A DNA stretch of 33,555 nucleotides from Thermoleophilia bacterium (GCA_020438485.1 JAGQUM010000011.1:1-33555); one strand, 5' to 3'. Shown: positions 7,839-16,919, counted from the first letter of the stretch. Numbers and translations: made by a program. The notes: generated by a model from the letters alone, not told the origin.

Positions 7839-9277
7839 ACCCACGTCCCGGGGGGGAGGCTGTTCTCGTCGAGGATGGCCTCGCCGCAGCGCGACGTGAC
7901 GGGCAGCACCTTGCGGGGGTTCATGCGACCGGCGGGGTCGAACGCGCGCCGCGCCCTGGCCTGGGCGTCCAGGTCGAGCTCGCCGAACGACAGGCCCATG
8001 TAGTCGCGCTTCTCCAACCCGATGCCGTGCTCTCCCGTCAGCACGCCGCCCACGGCGATGCACGCCTCCACGATGTCCCGCCCCGCCGCCATGACCCGCT
8101 CGACCTGGGCCGCGTCGCGCCGGTCGAACGCGATCAGCGGGTGCAGGTTCCCGTCGCCGGCGTGGAACACGTTCATCACCAGCAGGTCGTGCCGCGCGGC
8201 GATCGCGGCGATGGCGTCCAGGATCTCCACGAGACGCGTGCGGGGTACCACGCAGTCGTGCAGGTAGTAGTTGGGGGCGACGCGGGCGACGGCCCCGAAC
8301 GCACTCTTGCGTGCCTTCCACAGCAGCGCCCGTTCGGCCTCGTCGGCGGCGATGCGTACGTCGCGCGTGCCCGACGCCCGGGCGACGTCCACCGCGATCC
8401 CGGTTTGGGCCTCGACGTCGGCGGGCGTGCCGTCCACCTCCACCAGCAACACGGCCGCCGCGTCGAGGGGCAGCCCGGCGCCGGTGAAGCCCTCGCACGC
8501 CTCGATCATGCGGCTGTCCATCAGTTCCATGGCGGCGGGCACCACGCCGCGGGCGATGACGTCCACCACGCAGGTGCCGGCGGCGCGGGTCGAGGCGAAG
8601 TCGAACAGCATGGTCTTGACGGCCGGCGGGTTGGGCGTCAGACGCACGCATGCCTTCGTGACGACGCCCAGGGTCCCCTCACCGCCCACGATGAACCCGC
8701 GCAGGTCGTAGCCCGGCGGGTCGGGGGCGGGGCCGCCGATGGCCAGCACCTCGCCGTCGGGCAGCACGATCTCCACGCCCAGCACATGCTGGACGGTCAC
8801 GCCGGACGCCAGGCAGTGGGGGCCGCCCGCGTTCGTGGCGACGTTCCCGCCGATGCTGCAGGCGGCCTGGCTGGACGGATCGGGGGCGTAGTGAAGGCCC
8901 AGGTGCGTCACCGCGGCCGTGAGGTCCAGGTTCAGCACGCCCGGCTCCACCCACGCGCACGGCACGGCGGGGTCGATCTCCAGGACGCGCCGCATGCGCG
9001 CCACCGACAGTACGACGGCGTCGTCCAGCGGCACGGCGCCGCCGCACAGCCCCGTCCCGGAACCGCGTGGCACGACCGGCAGCCCTCGCCGGTGTGCCAC
9101 CCCCATGCACGCGGAGACCTCGGCAGTGGTCTCGCACAGCAGCGCCACGCCGCACGACCCGTCTGCGATGGACCCGTCGCGCGCGTAGATGATGCGCTCG
9201 GTGGAGCCGTCGAGTACGCGGTCGTCGCCGAGGATGGCGCGGAACTCCGCGGCGACGCCGGGGGCGAGCGTGGTCAT
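7835..9277 (-). CDS. glcD: glycolate oxidase catalytic subunit GlcD
   Basis: A 480-residue FAD-dependent 2-hydroxyacid oxidase. The N-terminal FAD_binding_4 domain includes PRGSGTGLCGGAVP, SIGGNVATNAGG and GEGTLGVVT. The C-terminal FAD-oxidase_C domain includes HAGDGNLHP and GGVLTGEHGIG, the metal/active-site region of the family. The frame is open upstream to 9391, but I start at ATG 9277: it gives the normal N-terminus (TTLAPGVAAEF) and lies six bases after a TACATT -10 element, consistent with a leaderless message. It is the first gene of the glcD-glcE-glcF-GFA-ROK operon. D-lactate dehydrogenase is the alternative, but separate glcE and glcF genes support glycolate. Confidence 0.92.
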   Translation of the reverse strand: MTTLAPGVAAEFRAILGDDRVLDGSTERIIYARDGSIADGSCGVALLCETTAEVSACMGVAHRRGLPVVPRGSGTGLCGGAVPLDDAVVLSVARMRRVLEIDPAVPCAWVEPGVLNLDLTAAVTHLGLHYAPDPSSQAACSIGGNVATNAGGPHCLASGVTVQHVLGVEIVLPDGEVLAIGGPAPDPPGYDLRGFIVGGEGTLGVVTKACVRLTPNPPAVKTMLFDFASTRAAGTCVVDVIARGVVPAAMELMDSRMIEACEGFTGAGLPLDAAAVLLVEVDGTPADVEAQTGIAVDVARASGTRDVRIAADEAERALLWKARKSAFGAVARVAPNYYLHDCVVPRTRLVEILDAIAAIAARHDLLVMNVFHAGDGNLHPLIAFDRRDAAQVERVMAAGRDIVEACIAVGGVLTGEHGIGLEKRDYMGLSFGELDLDAQARARRAFDPAGRMNPRKVLPVTSRCGEAILDENSLPPGTWV

Positions 9278-9283
9278 GCGGGG

Positions 9284-9289
9284 AATGTA
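9284..9289 (-). promoter_or_regulatory. -10 element TACATT of glcD, probably leaderless
   Basis: On the minus strand TACATT ends six bases before the glcD ATG, with no Shine-Dalgarno sequence in between. Transcription would start at or next to the ATG. No good -35 hexamer is seen. Confidence 0.45.
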
Positions 9290-9582
9290 GACCACGCGCC
9301 GCGGGCGTCCGCCGTGCGGCCCGAGCGGTGACGGCGGAGCCTGGCGGAGGGGAGGTCGCGGGTGCGCGGGGTTCACCAGCAGCCGAAGCACGTCGCGGAC
9401 GCCGCCTGCACCCCGCAGGGCGGGCGCTGAAGACCGAGGTGTGGCGTACGGGCGGGCGATGTCACCGGGCTGCGGTCGTCGCCGAACCTTCGAGACGGCA
9501 CCGTCGCGCCACGGCCGGCGGGCCGCGCCACGATCTCACTCCGCCGTCGGCCCACCCGGATCCACGCGCCGGTGGTCCAAGG
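9290..9582. other. gap without recognised gene
   Basis: Most of the 335-base space between glcD and the FAD oxidoreductase. Apart from the glcD promoter at one end and a GC hairpin at the other, I see no gene, RNA or repeat. The short open frames here resemble no known protein and have no ribosome-binding site. Confidence 0.5.
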
Positions 9583-9604
9583 GGGAGGGCGACGCGGCGC
9601 CCCC
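9583..9604 (-). terminator. possible GC hairpin terminator after the FAD oxidoreductase
   Basis: An imperfect stem (GGGCG at 9587-9591 with CGCCC at 9598-9602, extended by further G/C pairs around a bulged A) lies just past the stop of the minus-strand FAD oxidoreductase. It has no U-tract, so termination is only suggested. Confidence 0.3.
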
Positions 9605-9612
9605 GAGGAACC

Positions 9613-10848
9613 TCACGCGGCCCGACCGAGGAGCGCCCGGGCCGCCCGCTCCCCGGCCTCCACGGCGGCGATCACCTCCGACCCGGGGGCGTGGGCGACG
9701 CCCCGCACGGATGCGATCGCGTCGACCGCGGCCCGCAGGGCCGACGCCTGCGCCAGATCGGCCAGCGGGTACGCGCGGGGCAGGCGGACCACCTCCAGCA
9801 GGCGGGCCCCTCGCCCGGCGCCGAGCCACCCCAGGGGGGCGCGCAGGGCCGCGACGCAGGCATCGCCCAGGGCGGCGTCGTCCAGCGACCACACCGGGTC
9901 GTCCCCCGCCGGCCGGCAGTAGCACTCCATCCCCAGAACGGTCGCGTCGCCCGTCACCATGGCGTTGCTCCAGTGGCCCGTCTCCATGACGCGGGTGAAC
10001 GGGACCTCGGGGTGGTCGCACTGGATCCACGCGTGCGGGGTCAGCGGGTCGGCCCCATTCACCCGCACGAACGCGATGGCGCACGCCCGCATGGCGATCG
10101 GCGCGGCGGCCGGCGCGCCCAGCATGCGGGCCGCGAGGGCTGCGGGGACGGCCAGCACCGCGGCGGGCGCCGCGATCGCCTCGCCGGAGGCAAGCGTCAC
10201 GGCCCGGAACTCCCCGCCGGGCGCGTCGACGCCCGCGGCGGGCGCCCCAAAGCGCAAGTCCGCGCCCGCGGCCCGTGCCGCCGCGGCCATGGCGTCCATC
10301 AGCGCGCCGATGCCGAAGCGGGGGAACCAGAAACCCTCCGGCGCGGCCTGGTTGCGGAGGAGGCGAACGACGCGCTCGGCCGGGATGCGCTCCAGCGACA
10401 CGCCGTCCACCTTCTCCAGGTATGCCCGCATCCGGGAATCCCGGAAACCCGCCCCCACCAGATCCGCGAGGTACGCGGCGCCGCCCTGCCCCGGCACCGC
10501 GTCGGGCACGGGGCCGTCGCCCAGCGGTCGCGGCGCGGGGCGCTGGTCCAGATACCTTCCCGGCCGGATCCCGCCGTCACGCCCGGTCGACGCCACCGGC
10601 CGCGGCACCCAGGCCATGTCGTCGCCGAGCAGGCCGCGCATCCACCGCAGGCGCGCGTCGTCGCGGACGAACGGGATGTGGCCGCCCAGGTCGTAGCGCA
10701 CGCCGTCGCGCGACAGCGTGCGGCACAGGCCGCCGGGGCCGGGCGCCGCCTCCAGCAGCGTCACGCGCGCGCCGCGGCGCGCCGCCCACAGCGCGGCTCC
10801 GAGCCCCGCCGGCCCGCCGCCCACCACCACCAGATCCCGGTCGCCCAT
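9613..10848 (-). CDS. FAD-dependent amine-oxidase-like oxidoreductase
   Basis: A 411-residue flavoprotein that begins directly with the dinucleotide-binding motif VVVGGGPAGLGAAL. An acidic/Gly segment ending GGLCRT follows, then DLGGHIPF. The C-terminal part contains FTRVMETGHWS, a stretch seen in protoporphyrinogen-oxidase-like and UDP-galactopyranose-mutase-like members of the superfamily. The exact substrate cannot be read from sequence. Because it is divergent from the heme O/oxidase block, a role in heme or isoprenoid chemistry is tempting but unproven. It has its own promoter (TTGACC, 17-base spacer, CAGTCT) and no upstream neighbour on its strand. Confidence 0.8.
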   Translation of the reverse strand: MGDRDLVVVGGGPAGLGAALWAARRGARVTLLEAAPGPGGLCRTLSRDGVRYDLGGHIPFVRDDARLRWMRGLLGDDMAWVPRPVASTGRDGGIRPGRYLDQRPAPRPLGDGPVPDAVPGQGGAAYLADLVGAGFRDSRMRAYLEKVDGVSLERIPAERVVRLLRNQAAPEGFWFPRFGIGALMDAMAAAARAAGADLRFGAPAAGVDAPGGEFRAVTLASGEAIAAPAAVLAVPAALAARMLGAPAAAPIAMRACAIAFVRVNGADPLTPHAWIQCDHPEVPFTRVMETGHWSNAMVTGDATVLGMECYCRPAGDDPVWSLDDAALGDACVAALRAPLGWLGAGRGARLLEVVRLPRAYPLADLAQASALRAAVDAIASVRGVAHAPGSEVIAAVEAGERAARALLGRAA

Positions 10849-10856
10849 GGCGTCGA

Positions 10857-10885
10857 AGACTGTCCGGCCGCCACCGGGGGGTCAA
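10857..10885 (-). promoter_or_regulatory. promoter of the FAD oxidoreductase
   Basis: TTGACC at 10885-10880, a 17-base spacer, and CAGTCT at 10862-10857, ending eight bases before the ATG. The -35 is close to consensus and the -10 is weak. The short distance predicts a nearly leaderless message. Confidence 0.5.
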
Positions 10886-10916
10886 CTGTCTGCGGCGCCC
10901 CGGGGCGCGCCTCGGC

Positions 10917-10922
10917 TATCCT
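10917..10922 (+). promoter_or_regulatory. -10 element TATCCT of the ctaB operon
   Basis: TATCCT ends seven bases before ATG 10930 with no Shine-Dalgarno site between, so this operon also looks leaderless. No convincing -35 hexamer is present. It shares an 81-base divergent region with the FAD oxidoreductase promoter. Confidence 0.45.
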
Positions 10923-10929
10923 CGCGACG

Positions 10930-11135
10930 ATGGAGTCCCTTACCTCCTCGCCGCTGCGCATGATCGCGCTGCTGGTGGCGGCCATCACGGTGATCCCCAC
11001 GGCGTTCGCCATCCTGCACACGATGGCCCGGCTGACCACGCCCACCGCGACCCGCCGCGAACGGCTGCTCGACCAGGTCTGGCTGGTGATCCCGCTGGCC
11101 GTGATGATCCTTATGCTGACGCTGGTGGCCCGCGC

Positions 11136-11139
<4 letters not shown>
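10930..11139 (+). CDS. 69-residue two-helix membrane protein upstream of ctaB
   Basis: A 69-residue protein with two hydrophobic helices, near residues 10-30 and 49-67, joined by a basic loop (TTPTATRRERLLDQ). I do not recognise a named family. The second helix begins DQVWLVIP, which resembles the start of the second helix of cytochrome oxidase subunit II (EIIWTVIP in the CtaC encoded at 13368). The gene is therefore like a CoxII membrane hairpin without a copper domain. It is the first gene of the run and its stop overlaps the ctaB start as GTGA at 11136-11139. A role in oxidase or heme O assembly is an inference from position. Confidence 0.7.
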
Positions 11140-12043
<904 letters not shown>

Positions 12044-12047
<4 letters not shown>

Positions 12048-13297
12048 GCCCGCGCCGTCGCGGCGCCGGGGACCAGGCGTCGCGGCCCCGCAACACGCCG
12101 CTGCTCATCATCTTCGCCACCGTCGTGGTGGACCTCATCGGGTTCGGCATCGTTTTGCCGATCCTGCCGCTCTGGGCCGAGCGGTTCGGGGCCTCGCCGA
12201 CCGAGATCGGCGTGCTCACCGCCGTCTACTCGCTCATGCAGTTCCTATTCGCCCCGTTCTGGGGCCGCCTCTCCGACCGCATCGGCCGCCGGCCCGTGAT
12301 CCTCATCACGCTGGTGGGAAGCGCGGTGTCGGCGCTGTGGATAGGCCTGGCCGGCGCGCTCTGGATGCTGTTCGCGGCCCGCATCCTCAACGGCATCTCG
12401 GGGGCCTCGTACTCCACGGCCCAGGCGTACGTGGCCGACGTGACGACCCGGGAGGAACGCGCCCGCGGCATGGGCATGATCGGGGCGGCGTTCGGTGTGG
12501 GGTTCATCCTGGGCCCCGCGCTGGGCGCCGTGTTCAGCCTCATCTCGCCCGAGGCGCCGTTCTTCGCGGCGGCCGCGCTGGCCGCGCTCAACGCGCTTGT
12601 GGCCTGGCGGCTGCTGCCCGAGTCGCTGCGACCTGACTCCGCCCACACTCCCCGCTCGCGGCTGGACCTCGTGCGCCGCGCGCTCGCCAGCCGCGCCATG
12701 GCGCCGTACATCTGGCTGTCGTTCGTGGCGACGCTGGCCTTCGCGGCGATGGAGTCCACGTTTGCGCTGCTGGGCAAGCACCGCTTCGGCTACGACGAGA
12801 CGCGCATGGCCCTGCTGTTCGTCGTGGTGGGCGTCGCCGCAGCCGTGGGACAGGGCTTTCTGGTGGGACGCCTCGTGGATCGCCACGGCGAGCGGCCGGT
12901 GATGATCGCCGGGCTCGCCGGCACCGCGCTGGGCCTCGGACTGCTGGCGGCCGCGCAGAACCTCGCCGTGTTGCTGGTGGCGCTCGTCATCCTCGGTGTC
13001 CTGTCGGGCCTTGCGTTTGCCACCGTCACCGCCCTCATCTCGAAGGCCGGGGGCGACCACGAGCAGGGCGGCGTGCTCGGCGTCACCGCGAGCGTGTCGG
13101 CCGCCGCGCGCATCGCCGGGCCGCTCCTGGGCGGCGTGCTGTTCGACCACGTGGCGCCCGGGGCGCCCATGGCGGCGGGCGCCGCGCTGACGGCGCTGTG
13201 CCTCGCCGGGGCCGCCTGGATCGCGCGGGGACAGGGGGCCGGGCATCCGGCGCCCGCCGAATCGGGGCGTCGGAGTTCGGGAAGCGAAGTTCCGTAG
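12044..13297 (+). CDS. MFS transporter, DHA1/TetA-like
   Basis: A 417-residue major facilitator with about 12 membrane segments. TM1 carries the DLIGFGIVLPILP segment of the TetA-like drug:H+ antiporter group. The loop 2-3 motif A is GRLSDRIGRRPV. Because it is co-translated with ctaB (GTGA at 12044-12047) and lies before ctaC, a role in oxidase biogenesis was considered. I see no methionine- or histidine-rich signature that would mark a copper importer such as CcoA. Efflux of a small hydrophobic compound is the conservative reading. Confidence 0.88.
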
Positions 13298-13307
13298 TTT
13301 CCCGGGA

Positions 13308-13351
13308 CAGTCGACACGCTGGTAGGGGTGTCCGAGCCCCCCGGTCGACTG
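13308..13351. promoter_or_regulatory. nested inverted repeat between the MFS gene and ctaC
   Basis: CAGTCGAC (13308-13315) is repeated inverted as GTCGACTG (13344-13351), with a smaller GGGG/CCCC stem inside the 28-base spacer. It ends two bases before the putative ctaC -10. It could be a terminator for the upstream operon or an operator for ctaC; sequence alone does not decide. Confidence 0.4.
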
Positions 13352-13352
13352 C

Positions 13353-13358
13353 TACTTT
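13353..13358 (+). promoter_or_regulatory. -10 element TACTTT of the ctaC operon
   Basis: TACTTT ends nine bases before ATG 13368 with no Shine-Dalgarno site between. The spacing fits a leaderless or two-to-three-base leader transcript. No clear -35. Confidence 0.4.
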
Positions 13359-13367
13359 CGGGCGGTC

Positions 13368-14126
13368 ATGAAGAGCCGTCACGCCCTGCCGCTCGCCCTG
13401 ATCACGATTGTGGTCGGCGCCCTCACCGCGGCCTCAATGTTGTTGATCGACTGGTATCCCGACCAGGCCTCCGAGCAGGCCCCGCGCGTGGATCACCTGC
13501 TGTGGTTCCTGATGATCTGCTCCGCGGTCATCTTCACCGGGGTCACCGCGGTGCTCATCTACTGCGCGTGGCGCTTCCGGGTGCCCGAGGACGACGAGAG
13601 CGAGGGGCCGCCGAACCACGGCAACACCCGCCTCGAGATCATCTGGACGGTCATCCCCATCCTGCTGCTCGTCGTGGTGGCCGTGTGGGCCGTCAAGGTG
13701 CAGCTCGACAACGAGGCCGTTGCCGCCGACCAGACGGCGATCTCGGTCACCGCCCGTCAGTTCGTGTGGGAGTTCGACTACCCCGGCACCAACGTCCAGA
13801 GCGGCGACCTGCGGGTGCCCGTCGGCAAGCAGGTGCGCCTCGACATGCGCTCGCCGGACGTCATCCACAGCTTCTGGGTGCCCGAGATCCGCTTCAAGCA
13901 GGACGTCGTCCCCGGGCGGACCACGCACATGATTTTCGACCCCACCAAGGTGGGTACGTATCCCATCATCTGTGCCGAGCTCTGCGGCGCCGGTCACGGC
14001 CTGATGCGCGGTCGCCTGATCGTGATGCCTCAGGCCGAGTACGACGCGTGGCTCAACCAGGCCAAGCAGCAGGTGGCCGCGCCGCCGGCCAACGCCCCCG
14101 CCCCCGCCGCCACGCCGGGAGGCTGA
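13368..14126 (+). CDS. ctaC: cytochrome c oxidase subunit II
   Basis: A 252-residue subunit II with a signal-anchor-like N-terminus, two membrane helices (the second begins EIIWTVIP) and an exported cupredoxin domain. All CuA ligands are present: H167, C202, E204 (backbone), C206, H210 and M213 in the CAELCGAGHGLM motif. There is no fused cytochrome c domain, unlike classical caa3 subunit II; a separate lipoprotein cytochrome c is encoded at 17534. The C-terminus is an Ala/Pro tail. It is the first gene of the ctaC-ctaD-ctaE-cytochrome c unit, separated from ctaD by an 11-codon His-rich frame. Confidence 0.97.
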   Translation: MKSRHALPLALITIVVGALTAASMLLIDWYPDQASEQAPRVDHLLWFLMICSAVIFTGVTAVLIYCAWRFRVPEDDESEGPPNHGNTRLEIIWTVIPILLLVVVAVWAVKVQLDNEAVAADQTAISVTARQFVWEFDYPGTNVQSGDLRVPVGKQVRLDMRSPDVIHSFWVPEIRFKQDVVPGRTTHMIFDPTKVGTYPIICAELCGAGHGLMRGRLIVMPQAEYDAWLNQAKQQVAAPPANAPAPAATPGG

Positions 14127-14127
14127 G

Positions 14128-14163
14128 ATGACGCACACGCACGCCCACCCGAGGATCAGCTAG
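14128..14163 (+). CDS. 11-codon His-rich frame between ctaC and ctaD
   Basis: ATG 14128 opens a frame coding MTHTHAHPRIS and closes at TAG 14161-14163, directly abutting the ctaD ATG. A strong GGGAGG (14117-14122) sits five bases upstream, better than anything in front of ctaD itself. The frame is in phase with ctaD, whose own N-terminus is also His-rich. It may be a leader peptide that delivers ribosomes to ctaD by re-initiation, a histidine- or copper-responsive leader, or a remnant of a longer CtaD N-terminus cut by the stop. Translation is unproven. Confidence 0.45.
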   Translation: MTHTHAHPRIS

Positions 14164-16908
14164 ATGGCCACGTATCAGCCGACCCACGCCCACACGGGGC
14201 ACCACCACGTCCACGGGCCCACCCGGTCCGCGTGGGACTACTGGAAGCGCGCGATCGTCGGGGTCATCACCGGCGTCGTCCTCGGCTTCATCATCACTTT
14301 CCTGGCGCGCTGGCTGTTCGGGTTCGACGGGCTGTGGGCCAGCCAGGTCTACTGGTCGGTCTGCGCCACCCTCGCCGGCCTCGGGTTCATCATCGGCATC
14401 GGCTGCTTCGACTGGTGGTGGGACTACCTGCGGGGCCGCAAGGTCGACTACGAGGACCACTCGCTGCACGGCGCCCGCAGCATCGGCGACTACTTCCGCC
14501 CGAACACCGACCACAAGGTCATCGGCATCCAGTACCTGGTGCTGACGTTCGGCATGTTCATCGTCGGCGGCATCCTGGCCGAGTTGGTGCGCCTCGAGCT
14601 GGCCTTCCCCGGCCAGACCATCGCCGACGGCGAGACGTACAACGGGTTCTTCAGCGGCCACGCCACGGTGATGATCTTCGGCTTCGTCATCCCGGTGTTC
14701 GGCGGCCTCGCCAACTACATCCTGCCGATCATGATCGGCGCCAAGGACATGGCGTTCCCCCGCCTGAACGCGCTGTCGTTCTGGCTGCTGGTGCCCGCAG
14801 GCGTCATGCTCGGGCTCGCCCAGTTCGTGGGCGCGTTCTCGGCCGGCTGGACCGCGTACACGCCGCTGGCGCTGCAGGGCACCACGGGGCAGACGCTGTT
14901 TGAGATCGCCGTGCAGTTCGCCGGCGCGTCGTCCATCGCGACAGCCCTGAACTTCCTGGTCACCGTCATGACCATGCGCGCCCCCGGCATGACCGTGTGG
15001 CGCATGCCGCTGTTCGTGTGGGCGCAGTCGGTGACGGCCGGGCTCGTGGTGTTCGGCACCCCGTTCATCGCCGGCTCGCAGTTCATGACGTGGTTCGACC
15101 GCGTCATGGGCACGAACTTCTTCAACGTGGGTGGCGGCGGCGACGTGCTGATGTACCAGCACGTCTTCTGGTTCTACTCGCACCCAGCCGTCTACATCAT
15201 GATGCTGCCCGGGTTCGGGATCATCTCCGACGTCATCTCGACGTTCGCGCGCAAACCGCTGTTCGGGTATCGGGCGCTGGCGTTCTCCACCGTGGCCATC
15301 GCCGTGCTCGGGTTCGGCGTGTGGGCCCACCACATGTTCGTCAGCGGCATGCCCGGCTGGCTGCGCTTCCCGATGATGATCATGACCATCGTCATCGCGG
15401 TCCCCACCGGCGTGAAGGTCTTCTCGTGGCTCGGCACGATGTGGGGCGGAAAGATCCACCTCAAGACGCCCATGTTGTGGGCCATGGGTTTCGTGTTCAC
15501 GTTCGTGATCGGCGGCCTGTCCGGCGTGTTCCTCGGGACCCTGCCGGCCGACATCCAGCTCACCGACACGTACTACGTCGTGGCGCACATCCACTACGTG
15601 TTCTTCGGCGGCAGCGTGTTCACCATCTTTGCGGGCCTCTACTACTGGTTCCCCAAGATGACCGGCCGGATGTACAACGAGCGCCTGGGGCAGATCCACT
15701 TCTGGCTGACGTTCGTGGGTTTCAACGCCACGTTCTTCCCGATGCACTGGCTCGGCGCGGTCGGCATGCCCCGGCGTGTCGCGGACTACGACGAGCGGTT
15801 CGCCGACCTGAACCTGTTCATCAGCATCGCGAGCCTCGGGATGGTCATCGGCACCGCGATCTTCTTCTACAACGCCATCAACTCGTGGATCCGGGGCCCC
15901 AAGGCGCCGTGGAACCCCTGGCGTGGCCGCAGCCTGGAATGGCTGGTCTCCTCGCCGCCGAGCCTGTTCAACTTCGACGCGGTCCCGCAGGTCGTCGGTG
16001 GCCCGTACCAGTACGGCCTGCCCGGCGCCCGCCACGCCGTGATCTTCGCGGGCGAGGACCTGGGCGGCGGCGAGTTGACCGAGGTCGACCGGCGCACCAT
16101 GCTGGTCGTCGCGAACGAGTCCGTCGGCTCGCAGGCCCTCACGGACCGCGTGCGGCAGCTCGCCGCCTCCGGTGTGTGGCGCTTCACGTTCCTCATGCCG
16201 GTCGAGGACGGCAACAACCGCGCGGCCGAGCGCCGGCTGCAGTCGGCGCTGTCCGTGCTGGCCGCGGAGGGCATCGACGCCAACGGCTCCGTGGTGTCGG
16301 GTGACCCGCTCTCGGCCATCCGTACCGCGGTGGCCGACGACGACCCGCAGCAGATCCTGCTGGTCACCCAGCCGCGCGGCGCCTCGCCATGGCTCGACCG
16401 GGACATGGTCGACCGCGTGCGCAAGGCGTCCAACCGCGCCGTCACCCACATGGTGATCTCGGGCGACGACGCGCGGACCCCGACGCGCTCGTCGGCTGTG
16501 CAGACGATCGCCGTGGTGGCGAACGACGCGATGGGCGAGGGCCTGGCGACGGCGGTGCAGGAGCGGGCCGACGGCGGCCCCGTCTCGGCCGTGGTGCTGT
16601 GCCCGCTCAGCCTCGACGGTCCCGGGTGGACCGACGACGCCGAGTCCGTGCGTGACGCGGCCGCCGAGCGCGCCCGCGCCGTCATCGCCAGCCTCCAGGA
16701 GGCCGGCATCCCGGCCCGCGGCGAGGTCATCGACGGTGACCCGGCGGAGGCCGCGCGCATCGCGCGTGACAGCTACGGTGCCACGTCTGTGCTGGTCGGC
16801 ACCATCGCCGGCCGCGGGGACGCCGACATCGTCGAGGCGGTCACCGCCGCCGCGCAACCCGTCCCCGTCGAGCACGTGTTCGTCGAAGCCGCCCCGCCGG
16901 CGCTCTAG
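14164..16908 (+). CDS. ctaD: cytochrome c oxidase subunit I, type A2, fused to tandem Usp-like domains
   Basis: A 914-residue protein in three parts. A His-rich start (HAHTGHHHVH, 8-17) leads into two extra membrane helices (about 28-85). The subunit I core (about 110-612) has all metal ligands: H166 and H477 for heme a, H475 for heme a3, and H340, H389 and H390 for CuB, with Y344 placed for the His-Tyr crosslink. YSHPAVY (338-344) replaces the usual GHPEVY, the hallmark of type A2 oxidases. N184, D195, T415 and K418 keep D- and K-channel positions. A soluble C-terminal part then holds two related alpha/beta repeats (about 644-768 and 780-908): VVANESVGS and VVANDAMGE, GDPLSAIRTA and GDPAEAARIA. 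These resemble Usp-like domains appended to actinobacterial permeases. The frame is continuous with no sign of error. The enzyme reduces O2 and pumps protons; the tail's role is unknown. Confidence 0.95.
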   Translation: MATYQPTHAHTGHHHVHGPTRSAWDYWKRAIVGVITGVVLGFIITFLARWLFGFDGLWASQVYWSVCATLAGLGFIIGIGCFDWWWDYLRGRKVDYEDHSLHGARSIGDYFRPNTDHKVIGIQYLVLTFGMFIVGGILAELVRLELAFPGQTIADGETYNGFFSGHATVMIFGFVIPVFGGLANYILPIMIGAKDMAFPRLNALSFWLLVPAGVMLGLAQFVGAFSAGWTAYTPLALQGTTGQTLFEIAVQFAGASSIATALNFLVTVMTMRAPGMTVWRMPLFVWAQSVTAGLVVFGTPFIAGSQFMTWFDRVMGTNFFNVGGGGDVLMYQHVFWFYSHPAVYIMMLPGFGIISDVISTFARKPLFGYRALAFSTVAIAVLGFGVWAHHMFVSGMPGWLRFPMMIMTIVIAVPTGVKVFSWLGTMWGGKIHLKTPMLWAMGFVFTFVIGGLSGVFLGTLPADIQLTDTYYVVAHIHYVFFGGSVFTIFAGLYYWFPKMTGRMYNERLGQIHFWLTFVGFNATFFPMHWLGAVGMPRRVADYDERFADLNLFISIASLGMVIGTAIFFYNAINSWIRGPKAPWNPWRGRSLEWLVSSPPSLFNFDAVPQVVGGPYQYGLPGARHAVIFAGEDLGGGELTEVDRRTMLVVANESVGSQALTDRVRQLAASGVWRFTFLMPVEDGNNRAAERRLQSALSVLAAEGIDANGSVVSGDPLSAIRTAVADDDPQQILLVTQPRGASPWLDRDMVDRVRKASNRAVTHMVISGDDARTPTRSSAVQTIAVVANDAMGEGLATAVQERADGGPVSAVVLCPLSLDGPGWTDDAESVRDAAAERARAVIASLQEAGIPARGEVIDGDPAEAARIARDSYGATSVLVGTIAGRGDADIVEAVTAAAQPVPVEHVFVEAAPPAL

Positions 16909-16919
16909 GTAGGAGAGGA

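Noticed and set aside
9278-9391. Upstream extension of GlcD to 9391
   Set aside because: The added residues are Pro/Arg-rich and unlike GlcD; ATG 9277 with TACATT upstream is better supported.
10275-11135. Upstream extension of the ctaB frame
   Set aside because: It runs antisense through the FAD oxidoreductase and the divergent promoter; GTG 11136 gives the normal N-terminus.
14053-16875. Open frame of about 940 codons antisense to ctaD
   Set aside because: It mirrors the G/C third positions of ctaD, gives a low-complexity His/Arg/Asp-rich product with no known domain, and has no ribosome-binding site.
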